Source of the DNA: a bacterium
GTDB taxonomy: Bacteria > Spirochaetota > Leptospiria > Leptospirales > Leptonemataceae
Assembly (NCBI GenBank): GCA_024742665.1
Contig: JANSYA010000001.1
Span: 1,195,001 to 1,259,000 of the forward strand
DNA length: 64,000 bases
Reading direction: 5' to 3'
A program made the translations under genes and the position numbers. The notes under the pieces were generated by a model that was not told the origin of the DNA, made no database searches, and saw nothing but the letters and a program-made list of their open reading frames with translations. Shown here piece after piece: positions 18,630 to 26,873 of the stretch (positions are counted from its first letter, which is position 1; each line of letters starts with the position of its first letter).

Positions 18630-19550
18630 TCAGGCCGCCGCTGCCAGCTCCGCTAAAAGTTCCAGCAGCAGATCCGGCCGGCTCATTTCCGGGAAATGGC
18701 CGACTCCGGGAATCGCGACCGTGCGAGCCTCCCGGTCGGTTGGAGCATATGCTGCGAAGCTAAAGTGGGGTGCGTGGCGGTAGGTTTTATCGCTGCCGCC
18801 CCAAAGAATCGCCGTCGGTCGGTCGAGCCGCCAGTCATGAAAGGGATTTTCCGTCGCGACGAACTGCTGTAGCGCCGAGGCCAGGCAGTAGCAGGCGCCG
18901 TTGTGCAAATGTCCGGCGCTTTCTTCTATATATAGAGCCTGCTGTGCGCGATCGTTTTCGGCGATGCGCAGCCAGCCGCGACTGACCTCCTGGACGTTCC
19001 GGGCCAGGTGCCGCTGGCCTTTCAGCGGAACGCGGATCTCCCCGGTTGGATCGACGCGCTCGATCCATTTCAGGTATTCGCCGAACTCCGGCGTTTGCAC
19101 AGACAGCAGGGCCTCAATGCGATCGGGATGCAGCCGGGCGAAACGCAGAGCGCCGAATCCGTTGCCGCAGGGCACGGCGGAAATCACCCGGGGAGTTTCG
19201 CTCGCATCCATTACGCCTGCGATTATATCCGCCAGGGCCTCCAGGCTGAAATCATAGCGGCGGGTCGGGCGCGAATAGCCGAAGCCGGGCGATTCGAAAG
19301 TCAGCACCCGAAAACGATCGGCGAGGGTGCGAATGACCGGGGCGTAGCTCTCCAGCACGTGAGGCGGATCGGGGCTCAGTAGAACGGTGTGCTTTCCGCT
19401 CCCCGCCAGATTGGCGCGGACCCGGGCCCCGGGCAGATCGATCATCCGCGTTTCTCCGGGCAGCGGTCCGAATGCCGGGGCGGGGGCCTTGCCCGGTTCG
19501 CCGCCCCGAAAGCGACAGAGATGGTAGTCATAGCTGTAAGTCTGGCTCAT
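18630..19550 (-). CDS. Alpha/beta hydrolase-fold protein lacking a canonical nucleophile
   Basis: A 306-residue alpha/beta-hydrolase-fold protein with recognisable core strands (HTVLLSPDPPHV, FRVLTFESPGFGYSRP) and a C-terminal GVGHFPEM motif bearing the usual His. The nucleophile elbow, normally G-x-S-x-G, reads VPCGNGFGALRF (residues 126-137): the expected Ser/Cys/Asp position appears to be Gly131. Either an unusual nucleophile (Cys128) is used or the protein is non-catalytic. GGAGGAA upstream of ATG 19550 is a strong ribosome site. A perfect 32-bp palindrome lies 26 bases upstream, so expression is probably operator-controlled. Confidence 0.75.
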   Translation of the reverse strand: MSQTYSYDYHLCRFRGGEPGKAPAPAFGPLPGETRMIDLPGARVRANLAGSGKHTVLLSPDPPHVLESYAPVIRTLADRFRVLTFESPGFGYSRPTRRYDFSLEALADIIAGVMDASETPRVISAVPCGNGFGALRFARLHPDRIEALLSVQTPEFGEYLKWIERVDPTGEIRVPLKGQRHLARNVQEVSRGWLRIAENDRAQQALYIEESAGHLHNGACYCLASALQQFVATENPFHDWRLDRPTAILWGGSDKTYRHAPHFSFAAYAPTDREARTVAIPGVGHFPEMSRPDLLLELLAELAAAA

Positions 19551-19575
19551 GGATTTCCTCCCAATGGGCGTAAGT

Positions 19576-19607
19576 TTTCAGAATAGACAGATCTGTCTAT
19601 TCTGAAA
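19576..19607. promoter_or_regulatory. Perfect 32-bp palindrome, probable TetR-type operator
   Basis: The left arm TTTCAGAATAGACAGA (19576-19591) is followed directly by its exact reverse complement TCTGTCTATTCTGAAA. It lies 26 bases upstream of the minus-strand hydrolase start and 92 bases before the plsC-like start. The TAGACAGATCTGTCTA core resembles operators of TetR-family regulators such as NemR-like proteins (established for that family; assignment here is inference). No TetR gene is in the window. Confidence 0.75.
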
Positions 19608-19698
19608 TTGTCGGAGCGGTCCGGGCACGGCCTAAATCAAATGCCGGCCGGTTCAAGCCCGGGTTGACATCAGGTCGGCGCCGCCGCGACATTCCCGG

Positions 19699-20472
19699 GT
19701 GAGCGCAGCCGGTTCACAGCAAACGTTCGTATATGGACGAGCCTACCGCCGACCGGGGCATCCCGGTCATTCCAGGGGCGCGAGCCGCTTCATGGGATTC
19801 CTGGGCCGCTGTCTGGGCACGCTGCTCTATCGCGTGGAAATTGAAGGGCTGGAGCATTTTCCGCGCAGCGGCCCGACCCTTGTTCTGGTCAAACACCAGC
19901 GCAACGAAGACATCCCTCTGGGCTTTCACTACGTGCTCACGGCGCGGCGGCTGGACAGCTGGTGCATCATGAAGCATGATCTGGCGGCGCCGCATCTTTT
20001 GGGCATAGTTCTGAAATCCGGCGGCATCCCCATCGATCGGGACCGGCCCATGCGCAGCCGCCGTTATTTTCGCATGGCGCGCGAAGTGCTGCACGCCGGC
20101 CGCGCCCTGGTTTTGTTTCCCGAGCAGACCTTTTTCGTAAACGAGATGGGGCCCGGGAAACTGCCGGGCTTTCGGTATCTGACGAAGCGCGCTGCGGGCG
20201 ACCTGCAGGTTGTGAGCGTCGGCCTGGACTATATTCCAGCGCGGGCCCATAGTCGTCTCTTCGACCGGCTGTTCGGGCGCTTCTTAAAACGCACACGGGC
20301 GATCTTTCGCATCAGCCGCCCGCGAACGCTTTCGCCGATAGAGACCCAGGACCAGAATTCCCAGGCGGAATTTTTACACGAGCGCATGGGCGAAATCGCG
20401 CGCCTGACGAATCTGAAATATCCGCATGCCGTGGTCCGGCGCGTCGGGGTGACGAAGTCGACCGATATTTGA
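19699..20472 (+). CDS. plsC: 1-acyl-glycerol-3-phosphate acyltransferase-like protein
   Basis: A PlsC-type acyltransferase that would transfer a fatty acyl group to lysophosphatidic acid or a related acceptor at the inner membrane. The HX4D catalytic motif is present as HQRNED (His66, Asp71), and the acceptor-binding motif as LFPEQTFF. Length 257 is typical. The GTG at 19699 is the first start; a more conserved region begins at MGFLGRCLG (about residue 32), so translation may start later. It could act on another lysophospholipid. Confidence 0.78.
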   Translation: MSAAGSQQTFVYGRAYRRPGHPGHSRGASRFMGFLGRCLGTLLYRVEIEGLEHFPRSGPTLVLVKHQRNEDIPLGFHYVLTARRLDSWCIMKHDLAAPHLLGIVLKSGGIPIDRDRPMRSRRYFRMAREVLHAGRALVLFPEQTFFVNEMGPGKLPGFRYLTKRAAGDLQVVSVGLDYIPARAHSRLFDRLFGRFLKRTRAIFRISRPRTLSPIETQDQNSQAEFLHERMGEIARLTNLKYPHAVVRRVGVTKSTDI

Positions 20473-20490
20473 ATCGCAGCTATGTTCTTC

Positions 20491-20522
20491 CGATCACCGA
20501 TCACCGATCACCGATCACCGAT
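20491..20522. repeat. Four tandem copies of CGATCAC
   Basis: The heptamer CGATCAC is repeated four times without error (20491-20518) and followed by a partial CGAT, in the 153-base gap between the acyltransferase gene and the LytS-like fragment. No coding role is seen. A 7-base unit would shift any frame, so it is probably a neutral slippage tract or a binding-site cluster. Confidence 0.9.
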
Positions 20523-20625
20523 TCCGCATTTCGGTGAAGTTTGCGCGTTATCTTTCCGGACTTTCGCGCGCTGCCGCCTGCGAATCTTGCTGAAGAATCC
20601 CGTCCTATAGGAGACGGAACCGAGC

Positions 20626-21093
20626 GTGAAACATCTGGTGGACTTTCAAGACGAGTGGGATTTCGCCCGCAACTATCTGGATACGCAGCAGCTGCGCTTC
20701 GGAGATCGCCTGCGCATTGATCTACGCATGAGCGGCAGTCCGCAGGGACATTGCATTCCACCGCTGACTCTGCAGCCCGTGCTTGAAAATGCGATCGAGC
20801 ACGGCTTGATGTCGCGTCCGGGCGGCGGCCGACTGCTCGTGCGGGTTCGCTTTCATCTGGGTCCCGACGGCGGCCCGCGCTGGTGGATGGTCGTCCGCGA
20901 CAGCGGGGTGGCCCCCGATCAGAAGACCTACGCCGGCGAAACCCTGGGCAATATTCGGCTGCGTTTGGAGCGGCTCCTGCGCGGGGGAGGCTTCTGGGTT
21001 CGTCCGGCCAGCGGCGGCGGAACCGTAGCGGTCTTCACCGGCGGGCCGCCCTTAGAAGCCGGCCCGGATCTGATTCGCGACTGCCTTTCTTGA
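20626..21093 (+). CDS. Isolated LytS-type histidine kinase ATPase domain
   Basis: A 155-residue protein that matches only the C-terminal part of LytS/YehU sensor kinases: DFARNYLDTQQLRFGDRL leads into an N-box IPPLTLQPVLENAIEHGLM and a G-box GETLGNIRLRLERLL. The phospho-acceptor region (family motif INPHFLFN) and any membrane sensor are absent. A GTG start is preceded by AGGAG at about 20609, so it may be a genuine stand-alone ATPase rather than debris. It could be a truncated kinase, an anti-sigma-like kinase or a remnant; no response regulator is adjacent. Confidence 0.65.
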   Translation: MKHLVDFQDEWDFARNYLDTQQLRFGDRLRIDLRMSGSPQGHCIPPLTLQPVLENAIEHGLMSRPGGGRLLVRVRFHLGPDGGPRWWMVVRDSGVAPDQKTYAGETLGNIRLRLERLLRGGGFWVRPASGGGTVAVFTGGPPLEAGPDLIRDCLS

Positions 21094-21236
21094 TCGCCCG
21101 GGTTCGCACCCTGCGCCCTGACCGACAGGATCGCGCGGCCGTCTCCAGAGCGGATTTGGGCCGCCTGGCGGCTCGAAATGCTTATGAAATTTTAGTGATT
21201 TATGGGGTATTTTTCGACCGTTCGGTAGCAAATGTG

Positions 21237-21263
21237 CTTGACCGGAATCTTTATTCCGTCAAG
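21237..21263. promoter_or_regulatory. Inverted repeat upstream of the exported lipase-like gene
   Basis: CTTGACCGGAAT and ATTCCGTCAAG form an inverted repeat around a CTTT centre, perfect except for one extra C in the left arm. It lies about 100 bases upstream of the lipase-like start. It is a candidate operator or leader hairpin; no clear -10 box was assigned. Confidence 0.35.
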
Positions 21264-21365
21264 CTCTGCCATTGGAAAGCGCCATGCGGAAGACGAGTCT
21301 GATTCTGGACTGTCCGACGATCTAAAAAATAAAACGAAAAGCGGCGTTTTCAGGAGTGTTAGTGT

Positions 21366-22253
21366 ATGAAACTGCGCATGAAATTGCTTTTACCGGCGCT
21401 GGGACTGGGATTATTCCTGTCTGCTCCCCTGATGGCCGGCCCCACCGTGATTTACGTTCACGGCTTTAACTTTGGTGTTTCACAGAGTGATACTGTAAAC
21501 TGCCAGAACAAGACCTCGTGCAACAACTACTGGAGCACGCAAGATCGCAACAATCCCGTACGTCACGTCGGTTACGACGGACGCTTCAATCCCCTGAACT
21601 TCGGCTCTACTCGCGGCGTTACGCGCATGCTGCAGGTTCTGAACTCTCACTGCCGTCGCGACCAGGGCAAGTCCTGCCGCGTTGTAAACCACTCGATGGG
21701 CGGTCTGATCACCGGCTATGTCGTAGCGAACTACAATCGCAGCAACACCTACAACATTCAGTACGTGTCTTCGCTCGTATCTGCGGAAGGCGGTTCGGAA
21801 CTGGCGAGTGTCGGTAGCCCGATCCTGGCGACCCTGAACGTTTTCACCCTCGGCCTGGCGAACAAACTGCTGAGCTTCCCCGACGCGGTTCGCATCCTGA
21901 AAGTGAGCGCGGCTCGTTCAGCATACGATCACAACCGTAACAACGGCGTAAACTTCTACCACGTTGCCGGTAACACTCCGTTCCCGTGGTACCTGCACCC
22001 GGTAAACTGGGTCTTCCCCGGTAAGCACGACAGCGTTGTCGCAATGCACACCACCTGCGGCTACCGCGACGTGAAAGGCTACAGCCGCTGCGGCGGTGAA
22101 ACCATCACCACCGGTCGTCTGTGGTGGAAAAAGAAACGCACCTACTATCCGTTCACCGGTCACCGCGCTCACCCGCGTCACAACCGTTACGGCGTGAATA
22201 CCAAGCACACGGTATTCCCGAGTGTTTCCGGTTACACGAACAGCTCGCTGTAA
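21366..22253 (+). CDS. Exported lipase-like alpha/beta hydrolase
   Basis: A 295-residue secreted hydrolase. The signal peptide (LLLPALGLGLFLSAPLMA) is cleaved near residue 24. The mature part begins with VIYVHGFNFG (oxyanion loop), has the nucleophile Ser110 in VVNHSMGGLI, an Asp in GKHDSVVAMH and late histidines in GHRAHPRHNRYG. Six cysteines (C46, C52, C96, C104 and two near residue 235-243) suggest disulphides. Codons such as CGT and AAC are commoner here than in neighbours, compatible with high expression. A rho-independent terminator follows. It is best described as a lipase/triacylglycerol-acylhydrolase-like enzyme of unknown substrate. Confidence 0.8.
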   Translation: MKLRMKLLLPALGLGLFLSAPLMAGPTVIYVHGFNFGVSQSDTVNCQNKTSCNNYWSTQDRNNPVRHVGYDGRFNPLNFGSTRGVTRMLQVLNSHCRRDQGKSCRVVNHSMGGLITGYVVANYNRSNTYNIQYVSSLVSAEGGSELASVGSPILATLNVFTLGLANKLLSFPDAVRILKVSAARSAYDHNRNNGVNFYHVAGNTPFPWYLHPVNWVFPGKHDSVVAMHTTCGYRDVKGYSRCGGETITTGRLWWKKKRTYYPFTGHRAHPRHNRYGVNTKHTVFPSVSGYTNSSL

Positions 22254-22313
22254 GATCGAGCTTCACCACTTTACGAGTCTCGCACTTGCATCAAGCGCCG
22301 GACTCGTTTCTGG

Positions 22314-22350
22314 ACCCCGTCGTCGTTCTGGCGACGGGGTTTTGTGTTTT
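22314..22350 (+). terminator. Rho-independent terminator after the lipase-like gene
   Basis: A perfect 9-bp stem, ACCCCGTCG (22314-22322) with CGACGGGGT (22332-22340), is followed by TTTTGTGTTTT. It ends the lipase transcript 60 bases after the stop codon. Confidence 0.9.
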
Positions 22351-22502
22351 GAGACCTTCGCTGCCTTTCGCATATTTCTCTTCGCGTTTCGCGCGATCCG
22401 CAAAAATATCTTTCCAATTCAGAGCGGGCTTGCATAATCCTCCTCGCAATCGGTGTAATATACACTGACCGAATCCAATATAGCTGACATGGGAGTCCTA
22501 CA

Positions 22503-23696
22503 TTGAACAAATCATTGATCGTCGCGGGAGTCGCGATCATCGCACTGGTGATCGCGCTATTCTTTTTACTTTCAGATTCAAGCAGCGGTCCGGGCGAGCT
22601 TTCGCGCGAAGACCAGATCGATCGCCAGATGAGCGACCCGACCCAGGAATACGTAGAACAGGACGGCGAACTCGTCGACGGCACCGATACCGCCGTCAGC
22701 TACGAGCAGGTTCTCGAAGACTATCGCCGCTGGGCGAAGTATCCGCCGAATTCGCGTCCGCTCAAAGTCGGCTTCAACGACCAGATCGAACACCACTGGA
22801 TTCCCCTCGAACCCAAAGTCATGCCGATTGTCGGCGCCGACGGCAAGCTGGTCGAAGGCAAACATTCCTGTCTCTTACAGCCGCTGAATCATACGGTCAC
22901 CGAAGGCCAGGTGATGGACGTGACTCTGCGCTGCGCTCCGCCCGCGGAAGGCGCGCCCGGGGTTCCGATCGAAATCGAATCGATCAAATTAGTCCGCTAT
23001 TTCAACGAAAAGGAATGGCAGGTGCCCACTCCGGAAGTGACGCCCGGCACGAAAGAAAACGACTACACGTACAAGCTCACGTATACGCCCCGCAAAGAAG
23101 ACTGGGGCGATATGGACCTGACCGTAAATTTCAAGGTTCCTTCCGAGAAAAACAATTTCACGCACACTCTGAAAGGGCATTTCTTTTCGTCGCCGGTCGC
23201 GCCGGCGCAGTTTCGCGGCATTGCGGGCGAACGCATTGACGAAGACGGTCTCGTGATCATCGCGGAAGTCGCCGTTCGTTTTCCCGGTCGCTATACAATC
23301 GAAGCGAATCTGTTTAACGACGAGGGCCCGGTCGGAGTCTCGCGGGTCGACGCTCGCTTGAACGCCGGACCGCAAAACGTCGAGATCAAATTCTTCGGCA
23401 AAGTCTTTCACGACCAAAACGCTCCGGGCCCGTACAAAGTCGTCGGCCTGCGCGGCACCCAGGATACGGCTCCGCTCGATCCGGCGGACTTAAACAAATC
23501 TCCGGAAGAAGTCGAGAAACTGCTCGCGAAGCTCGAATCGACGGAGCCGCACCGCCGTCAAATTCCCGTCTGGACAGGCGACTATCAGACGGAAGCCTAC
23601 AAGCTGGACGTATTCTCCGGCGCCGAGTGGGACTCTCCGCAAAAACGCGAACGCCTGGAAGAACTCCGAGAGCTGGCTGAGCTGGCGGGCGAATAA
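22503..23696 (+). CDS. Membrane-anchored envelope protein, paralogue 1
   Basis: A 397-residue protein with a single N-terminal membrane anchor (IVAGVAIIALVIALFFLL) and an extracytoplasmic part rich in beta strands. Start is TTG 22503 with GGGAG upstream. Residues 66-87 (VSYEQVLEDYRRWAKYPPNS) and the C-terminal third (GRYTIEANLF through PQKRERLEELRELAEL) match the next gene, so the two are tandem paralogues. Placement directly after an exported lipase-like gene suggests a partner or folding role, but a terminator separates them. The family was not recognised by name. Confidence 0.7.
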   Translation: MNKSLIVAGVAIIALVIALFFLLSDSSSGPGELSREDQIDRQMSDPTQEYVEQDGELVDGTDTAVSYEQVLEDYRRWAKYPPNSRPLKVGFNDQIEHHWIPLEPKVMPIVGADGKLVEGKHSCLLQPLNHTVTEGQVMDVTLRCAPPAEGAPGVPIEIESIKLVRYFNEKEWQVPTPEVTPGTKENDYTYKLTYTPRKEDWGDMDLTVNFKVPSEKNNFTHTLKGHFFSSPVAPAQFRGIAGERIDEDGLVIIAEVAVRFPGRYTIEANLFNDEGPVGVSRVDARLNAGPQNVEIKFFGKVFHDQNAPGPYKVVGLRGTQDTAPLDPADLNKSPEEVEKLLAKLESTEPHRRQIPVWTGDYQTEAYKLDVFSGAEWDSPQKRERLEELRELAELAGE

Positions 23697-23699
23697 AAT

Positions 23700-24533
23700 A
23701 TGGCGAAGCGCGGTTCCATTCGCCGGCAAACATCGGGCTCAGTTCGACTGCGAATGCGCGCCGCTCGGATCCCGGGGATGCTGCTGGCTTTCGCCTGCCT
23801 GATAGTCATGGGCTGCGAGCCGGGAGGGCAGGGCATGATGAGCGGTCCAGGTATTGACGGTGCGAATACGGAAGTCAGCGCAGAGCAGCGCCTGAAAGAT
23901 TATCTCGTAGACAGTCGCTATCCCGTGAACAGCCGGCCGGCGCGAGACGATACTCCCACGGATCTTCGCAAGTGGCCAGGCCTGCCCGAGGCCAAAAGCG
24001 ACGGAGCGGCGATCGAATCTTATGCCGGCGAAAAGCTGATCGGCGGATCGCTGTACGTCGACGTTAGAGTAACGGTGAGCGAGGCCGGCCGCTATAGTTT
24101 CTTTACCGTATTGCGAAAACAGGGCGAGACTCAGCCGCTGGTCGTTTCAACCGTTACCCGGGATCTGGCGGCCGGACCCGCGCTGGTTCGTTTCGAATTT
24201 TATGGATTGATTTTGCGGGAAGCGGCGGGCGCGGGCGGCGTAGCGCAGGTTTACGAGATTCCGGCGGTGGGCGGCGAACGCATTCCCAACGACCAGGAGC
24301 TACAGGAGCTGATCGAAGGCCGCCGCGAAGCATCGCCGGCGGGACGCCTGGAGCCGCTGCTGAAGAGTCACGCAACGGCTGCTTACGCGCCGGATCAATT
24401 TACCGACCGTGTTTGGGACGCCCCCGAAAAACGCGATCGCATCGCCGAGCTCGAAGCCGAGGTTCGCCTGGAATCAGAAGCCGAATCCGAAGCCGAAGCA
24501 CAAGCAGGCGATCGCGGAGAGAGTGGGCCCTGA
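23700..24533 (+). CDS. Lipoprotein, paralogue 2 of the preceding gene
   Basis: A 277-residue probable lipoprotein with lipobox-like LIVMGC (Cys39) after an Arg-rich N terminus; a later start such as the Met at residue 27 is possible. VSAEQRLKDYLVDSRYPVNS (59-78) and the C-terminal segments (GRYSFFTVL, DRVWDAPEKRDRIAELEAE) align with the preceding protein, but the middle beta domain of that protein is missing. The tail is Glu/Ala/Ser-rich (ESEAESEAEAQAG). It begins 3 bases after the previous stop, so the two are co-translated. The function is unknown. Confidence 0.65.
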   Translation: MAKRGSIRRQTSGSVRLRMRAARIPGMLLAFACLIVMGCEPGGQGMMSGPGIDGANTEVSAEQRLKDYLVDSRYPVNSRPARDDTPTDLRKWPGLPEAKSDGAAIESYAGEKLIGGSLYVDVRVTVSEAGRYSFFTVLRKQGETQPLVVSTVTRDLAAGPALVRFEFYGLILREAAGAGGVAQVYEIPAVGGERIPNDQELQELIEGRREASPAGRLEPLLKSHATAAYAPDQFTDRVWDAPEKRDRIAELEAEVRLESEAESEAEAQAGDRGESGP

Positions 24534-24576
24534 CGCGCCGACGCGCCCCGAAAGATTCACGCAAAGGATCGCGTAT

Positions 24577-26082
24577 ATGAAAGCAGCCGTTAAGAAATTC
24601 CTGGCATTCGCAGGAGGGCTGCTGGTCCTCCTGATCGCGATCGTTTTGCTGCGAACCGTTTTTGTAACGGGAGGCGGCAGCGAAGTCAGCGGTGACCGGG
24701 CTGATGCGCCGCCGCCGCTGAAGATTGAAGATCCCCTGGCTGCGGCGAAACGCCTCAGCGGTGCGATTCGCTTTAGGACCATTTCGATCGAAAACGCGCC
24801 GACCCGTGCCGCGGAATTCGCAGGTCTGCACAGATACTTAAAAGAGACCTTCCCGCTAACGCATCGCGCGCTGGAACGCACGGTGATCGCGGAGCACAGC
24901 CTGCTGTACACCTGGCGCGGCAGCGCTCCGGAATCCGCCGGGCTCAAGCCGATCATGATTCTCGCCCACCAGGATGTCGTGCCGGTGGGACTGGATCAGG
25001 AGTGGACGCATCCCCCGTTCAGTGGAACCATCGCGGATGGATTTATCTGGGGGCGGGGCACGATCGATATGAAGGCGACGCTCGTCGCGAACTTCGAGGC
25101 GATCGAAGCGCTGTTGAAAGAAGGCTTCGTTCCTGAACGAACAATTTACCTGGGGCTGGGTCACGACGAAGAAAAGACCGGTATTCACGGCGCCGGCTCT
25201 ATTGCGCAGTACTTTCGAGAGCGCGACGTCCGCTTTGATTTTATTCAGGACGAAGGTCTGATCATTGCGGATGGCCTCATACCCGGCATGACGCGCCCCG
25301 TTGCGCTTGTCGGCATCGCGCAAAAGGGCGAGGGCTCGCTGGAACTCAGCGTTCTGGGCGAATCGGGTCATTCTTCGATGCCTCCGCCGCGCACGACCGT
25401 CGGCATTCTCAGTACGGCGCTCAGCCGCATCGAAGCGAATCCCATGCCGGCCTCGATCGAGGGGCCCGGCCAGAGTATGTTCGAATCTTTGCTTTCGGAA
25501 ATGGGTTTCGTGAACCGAATGATTTTCGCGAATCTCTGGCTGTTTCGCCCGGTGGTCAATTCGATTATGCAGCAGAAACCGCAAACCAACGCAGCCGTGC
25601 GCACGACGCTCGCAGTAACGATGATGCGCGGCAGCAACAAAGACAATATTTTACCCGCCCGGGCGGTGGCCGTCGTCAATATGCGCATTCATCCCCGCGA
25701 TAGCATCGCCGGGGTTATCGAACACATTAAGCGCGTCATCGACGACGAGCGGGTCCAGATTCGAGTCATGGAAGGCGCGCAGGAGCCTTCGCGGGTTTCG
25801 CCGGTCGCTTCGAAGCGCTTTGCAATGTACCGTCGTTCGATCCACCAGGTGTTTCCGGATATCGCTTCAGCGCCGGGCCTGTTTATCGCCATCGCCGATT
25901 CGCGGCACTTCAAAGATTTATCTGAAAACATCTATCGCTTTCAGCCGGTTCTTATGACTTCCGAAGACCTGCCGCGAATTCACGGCGTGAATGAACGCGT
26001 GTCGCTCGACGGCTACGTCCGCTTTATTCAGTTTTACGCGCAGTTGATACGCAACGGCGGACAGGCCGACAATTCGCCGTAA
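24577..26082 (+). CDS. Membrane-anchored M20 family metallohydrolase (PM20D1-like)
   Basis: A 501-residue di-zinc hydrolase of the M20 family. An N-terminal anchor (FLAFAGGLLVLLIAIVLL) precedes the catalytic domain. Metal ligands are His131 in LAHQDVVPV, the bridging Asp164 in GRGTIDMK, and catalytic Glu198/Glu199 in GHDEEKTG. The long insert and overall pattern resemble PM20D1/carboxypeptidase S, which make or cleave N-acyl amino acids. ATG 24577 was chosen because it puts the anchor at the N terminus; the frame is open upstream inside the previous gene. It is the third gene of the 22.5-26 kb group. Confidence 0.85.
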   Translation: MKAAVKKFLAFAGGLLVLLIAIVLLRTVFVTGGGSEVSGDRADAPPPLKIEDPLAAAKRLSGAIRFRTISIENAPTRAAEFAGLHRYLKETFPLTHRALERTVIAEHSLLYTWRGSAPESAGLKPIMILAHQDVVPVGLDQEWTHPPFSGTIADGFIWGRGTIDMKATLVANFEAIEALLKEGFVPERTIYLGLGHDEEKTGIHGAGSIAQYFRERDVRFDFIQDEGLIIADGLIPGMTRPVALVGIAQKGEGSLELSVLGESGHSSMPPPRTTVGILSTALSRIEANPMPASIEGPGQSMFESLLSEMGFVNRMIFANLWLFRPVVNSIMQQKPQTNAAVRTTLAVTMMRGSNKDNILPARAVAVVNMRIHPRDSIAGVIEHIKRVIDDERVQIRVMEGAQEPSRVSPVASKRFAMYRRSIHQVFPDIASAPGLFIAIADSRHFKDLSENIYRFQPVLMTSEDLPRIHGVNERVSLDGYVRFIQFYAQLIRNGGQADNSP

Positions 26083-26176
26083 GTATTGCAAGCGTCGCGA
26101 TCGCAATCGCATGAGCACAGTCTTCGTCAGGGGGCAACAGCGTACGCGATGCCCTTTCCCCAAAAAAAAGAAAAAA

Positions 26177-26866
26177 TCAGCTGCCGGAGGCGTTCGTAAT
26201 CAGCCCCGGTAAATCTTCCGGGCGCTCCGCGCGATGATCGGGAGCCGGGTCCGCGGGCGGATCCGCATTATAACCCCAGGCGCACCAGATCGCCGTCGCA
26301 TTAAATGCCCGGGCCGCTTTCATGTCGCCGGCCGTGTCGCCGATCATATAGGCCTGGTCTTTCGCCGGATCGAATTCAGCGTGCTGCGCGATTTCCGCCA
26401 TTGGTTCTCGCGCGGGTTTCATCACCGAAAAAGTATCGCAGCCGATAATGTACGAGAAGTGCGTCGACACTTCCAGCTCCAGCAGCAGCTTTCGGGAATG
26501 TCGCTGGGGTTTGTTCGTGTACAGAGCGAGCGTCGCGATTTCGTCGAGGGCTTCGAGGGCCGCTTTGATGCCGGGATAGAGTTTCGTATGTTCGGCGACG
26601 TGCTCGTAGTATTCGGCTTCGTACGCGTCTTGAATTTTTTCGAGCGTCTCCAGATCGCTTTCGGATCCAGGCGGGCCGGACTGCGCGAAAAGCTCCGAGA
26701 AGCAGCTGCGATACAGAGCTTCCATGCCGCGATTTACCTGGCCGGTCCAGTCTTCGACTTCCCGGGGATCCAGGTCGAAGTTCATGCGCACGCCCTGAAC
26801 GGCGCGGGCCATATCGATCCGACTGTCTTCGAGGGTGCCGTCCAGATCGCAAAAGACGAGTTTCAT
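26177..26866 (-). CDS. HAD-superfamily phosphatase (phosphoglycolate phosphatase-like)
   Basis: A cytoplasmic HAD hydrolase of 229 residues. Motif I is FCDLDGTL (nucleophile Asp7, acid Asp9), motif II YTNKPQ, motif III the Lys in SVMKPAREP, and motif IV MIGDTAGDMKAA. A helical cap between motifs I and II places it among the Gph/PGMB-like phosphatases. It starts 7 bases after the cupin stop on the same strand, so the two are probably an operon. The substrate is uncertain. Confidence 0.83.
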   Translation of the reverse strand: MKLVFCDLDGTLEDSRIDMARAVQGVRMNFDLDPREVEDWTGQVNRGMEALYRSCFSELFAQSGPPGSESDLETLEKIQDAYEAEYYEHVAEHTKLYPGIKAALEALDEIATLALYTNKPQRHSRKLLLELEVSTHFSYIIGCDTFSVMKPAREPMAEIAQHAEFDPAKDQAYMIGDTAGDMKAARAFNATAIWCAWGYNADPPADPAPDHRAERPEDLPGLITNASGS

Positions 26867-26873
26867 ATATAGT

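Noticed and set aside
26083..26176. A-rich run (T-rich on the minus strand) after the HAD gene as a terminator
   Set aside because: No convincing stem precedes the T-run on the minus strand.
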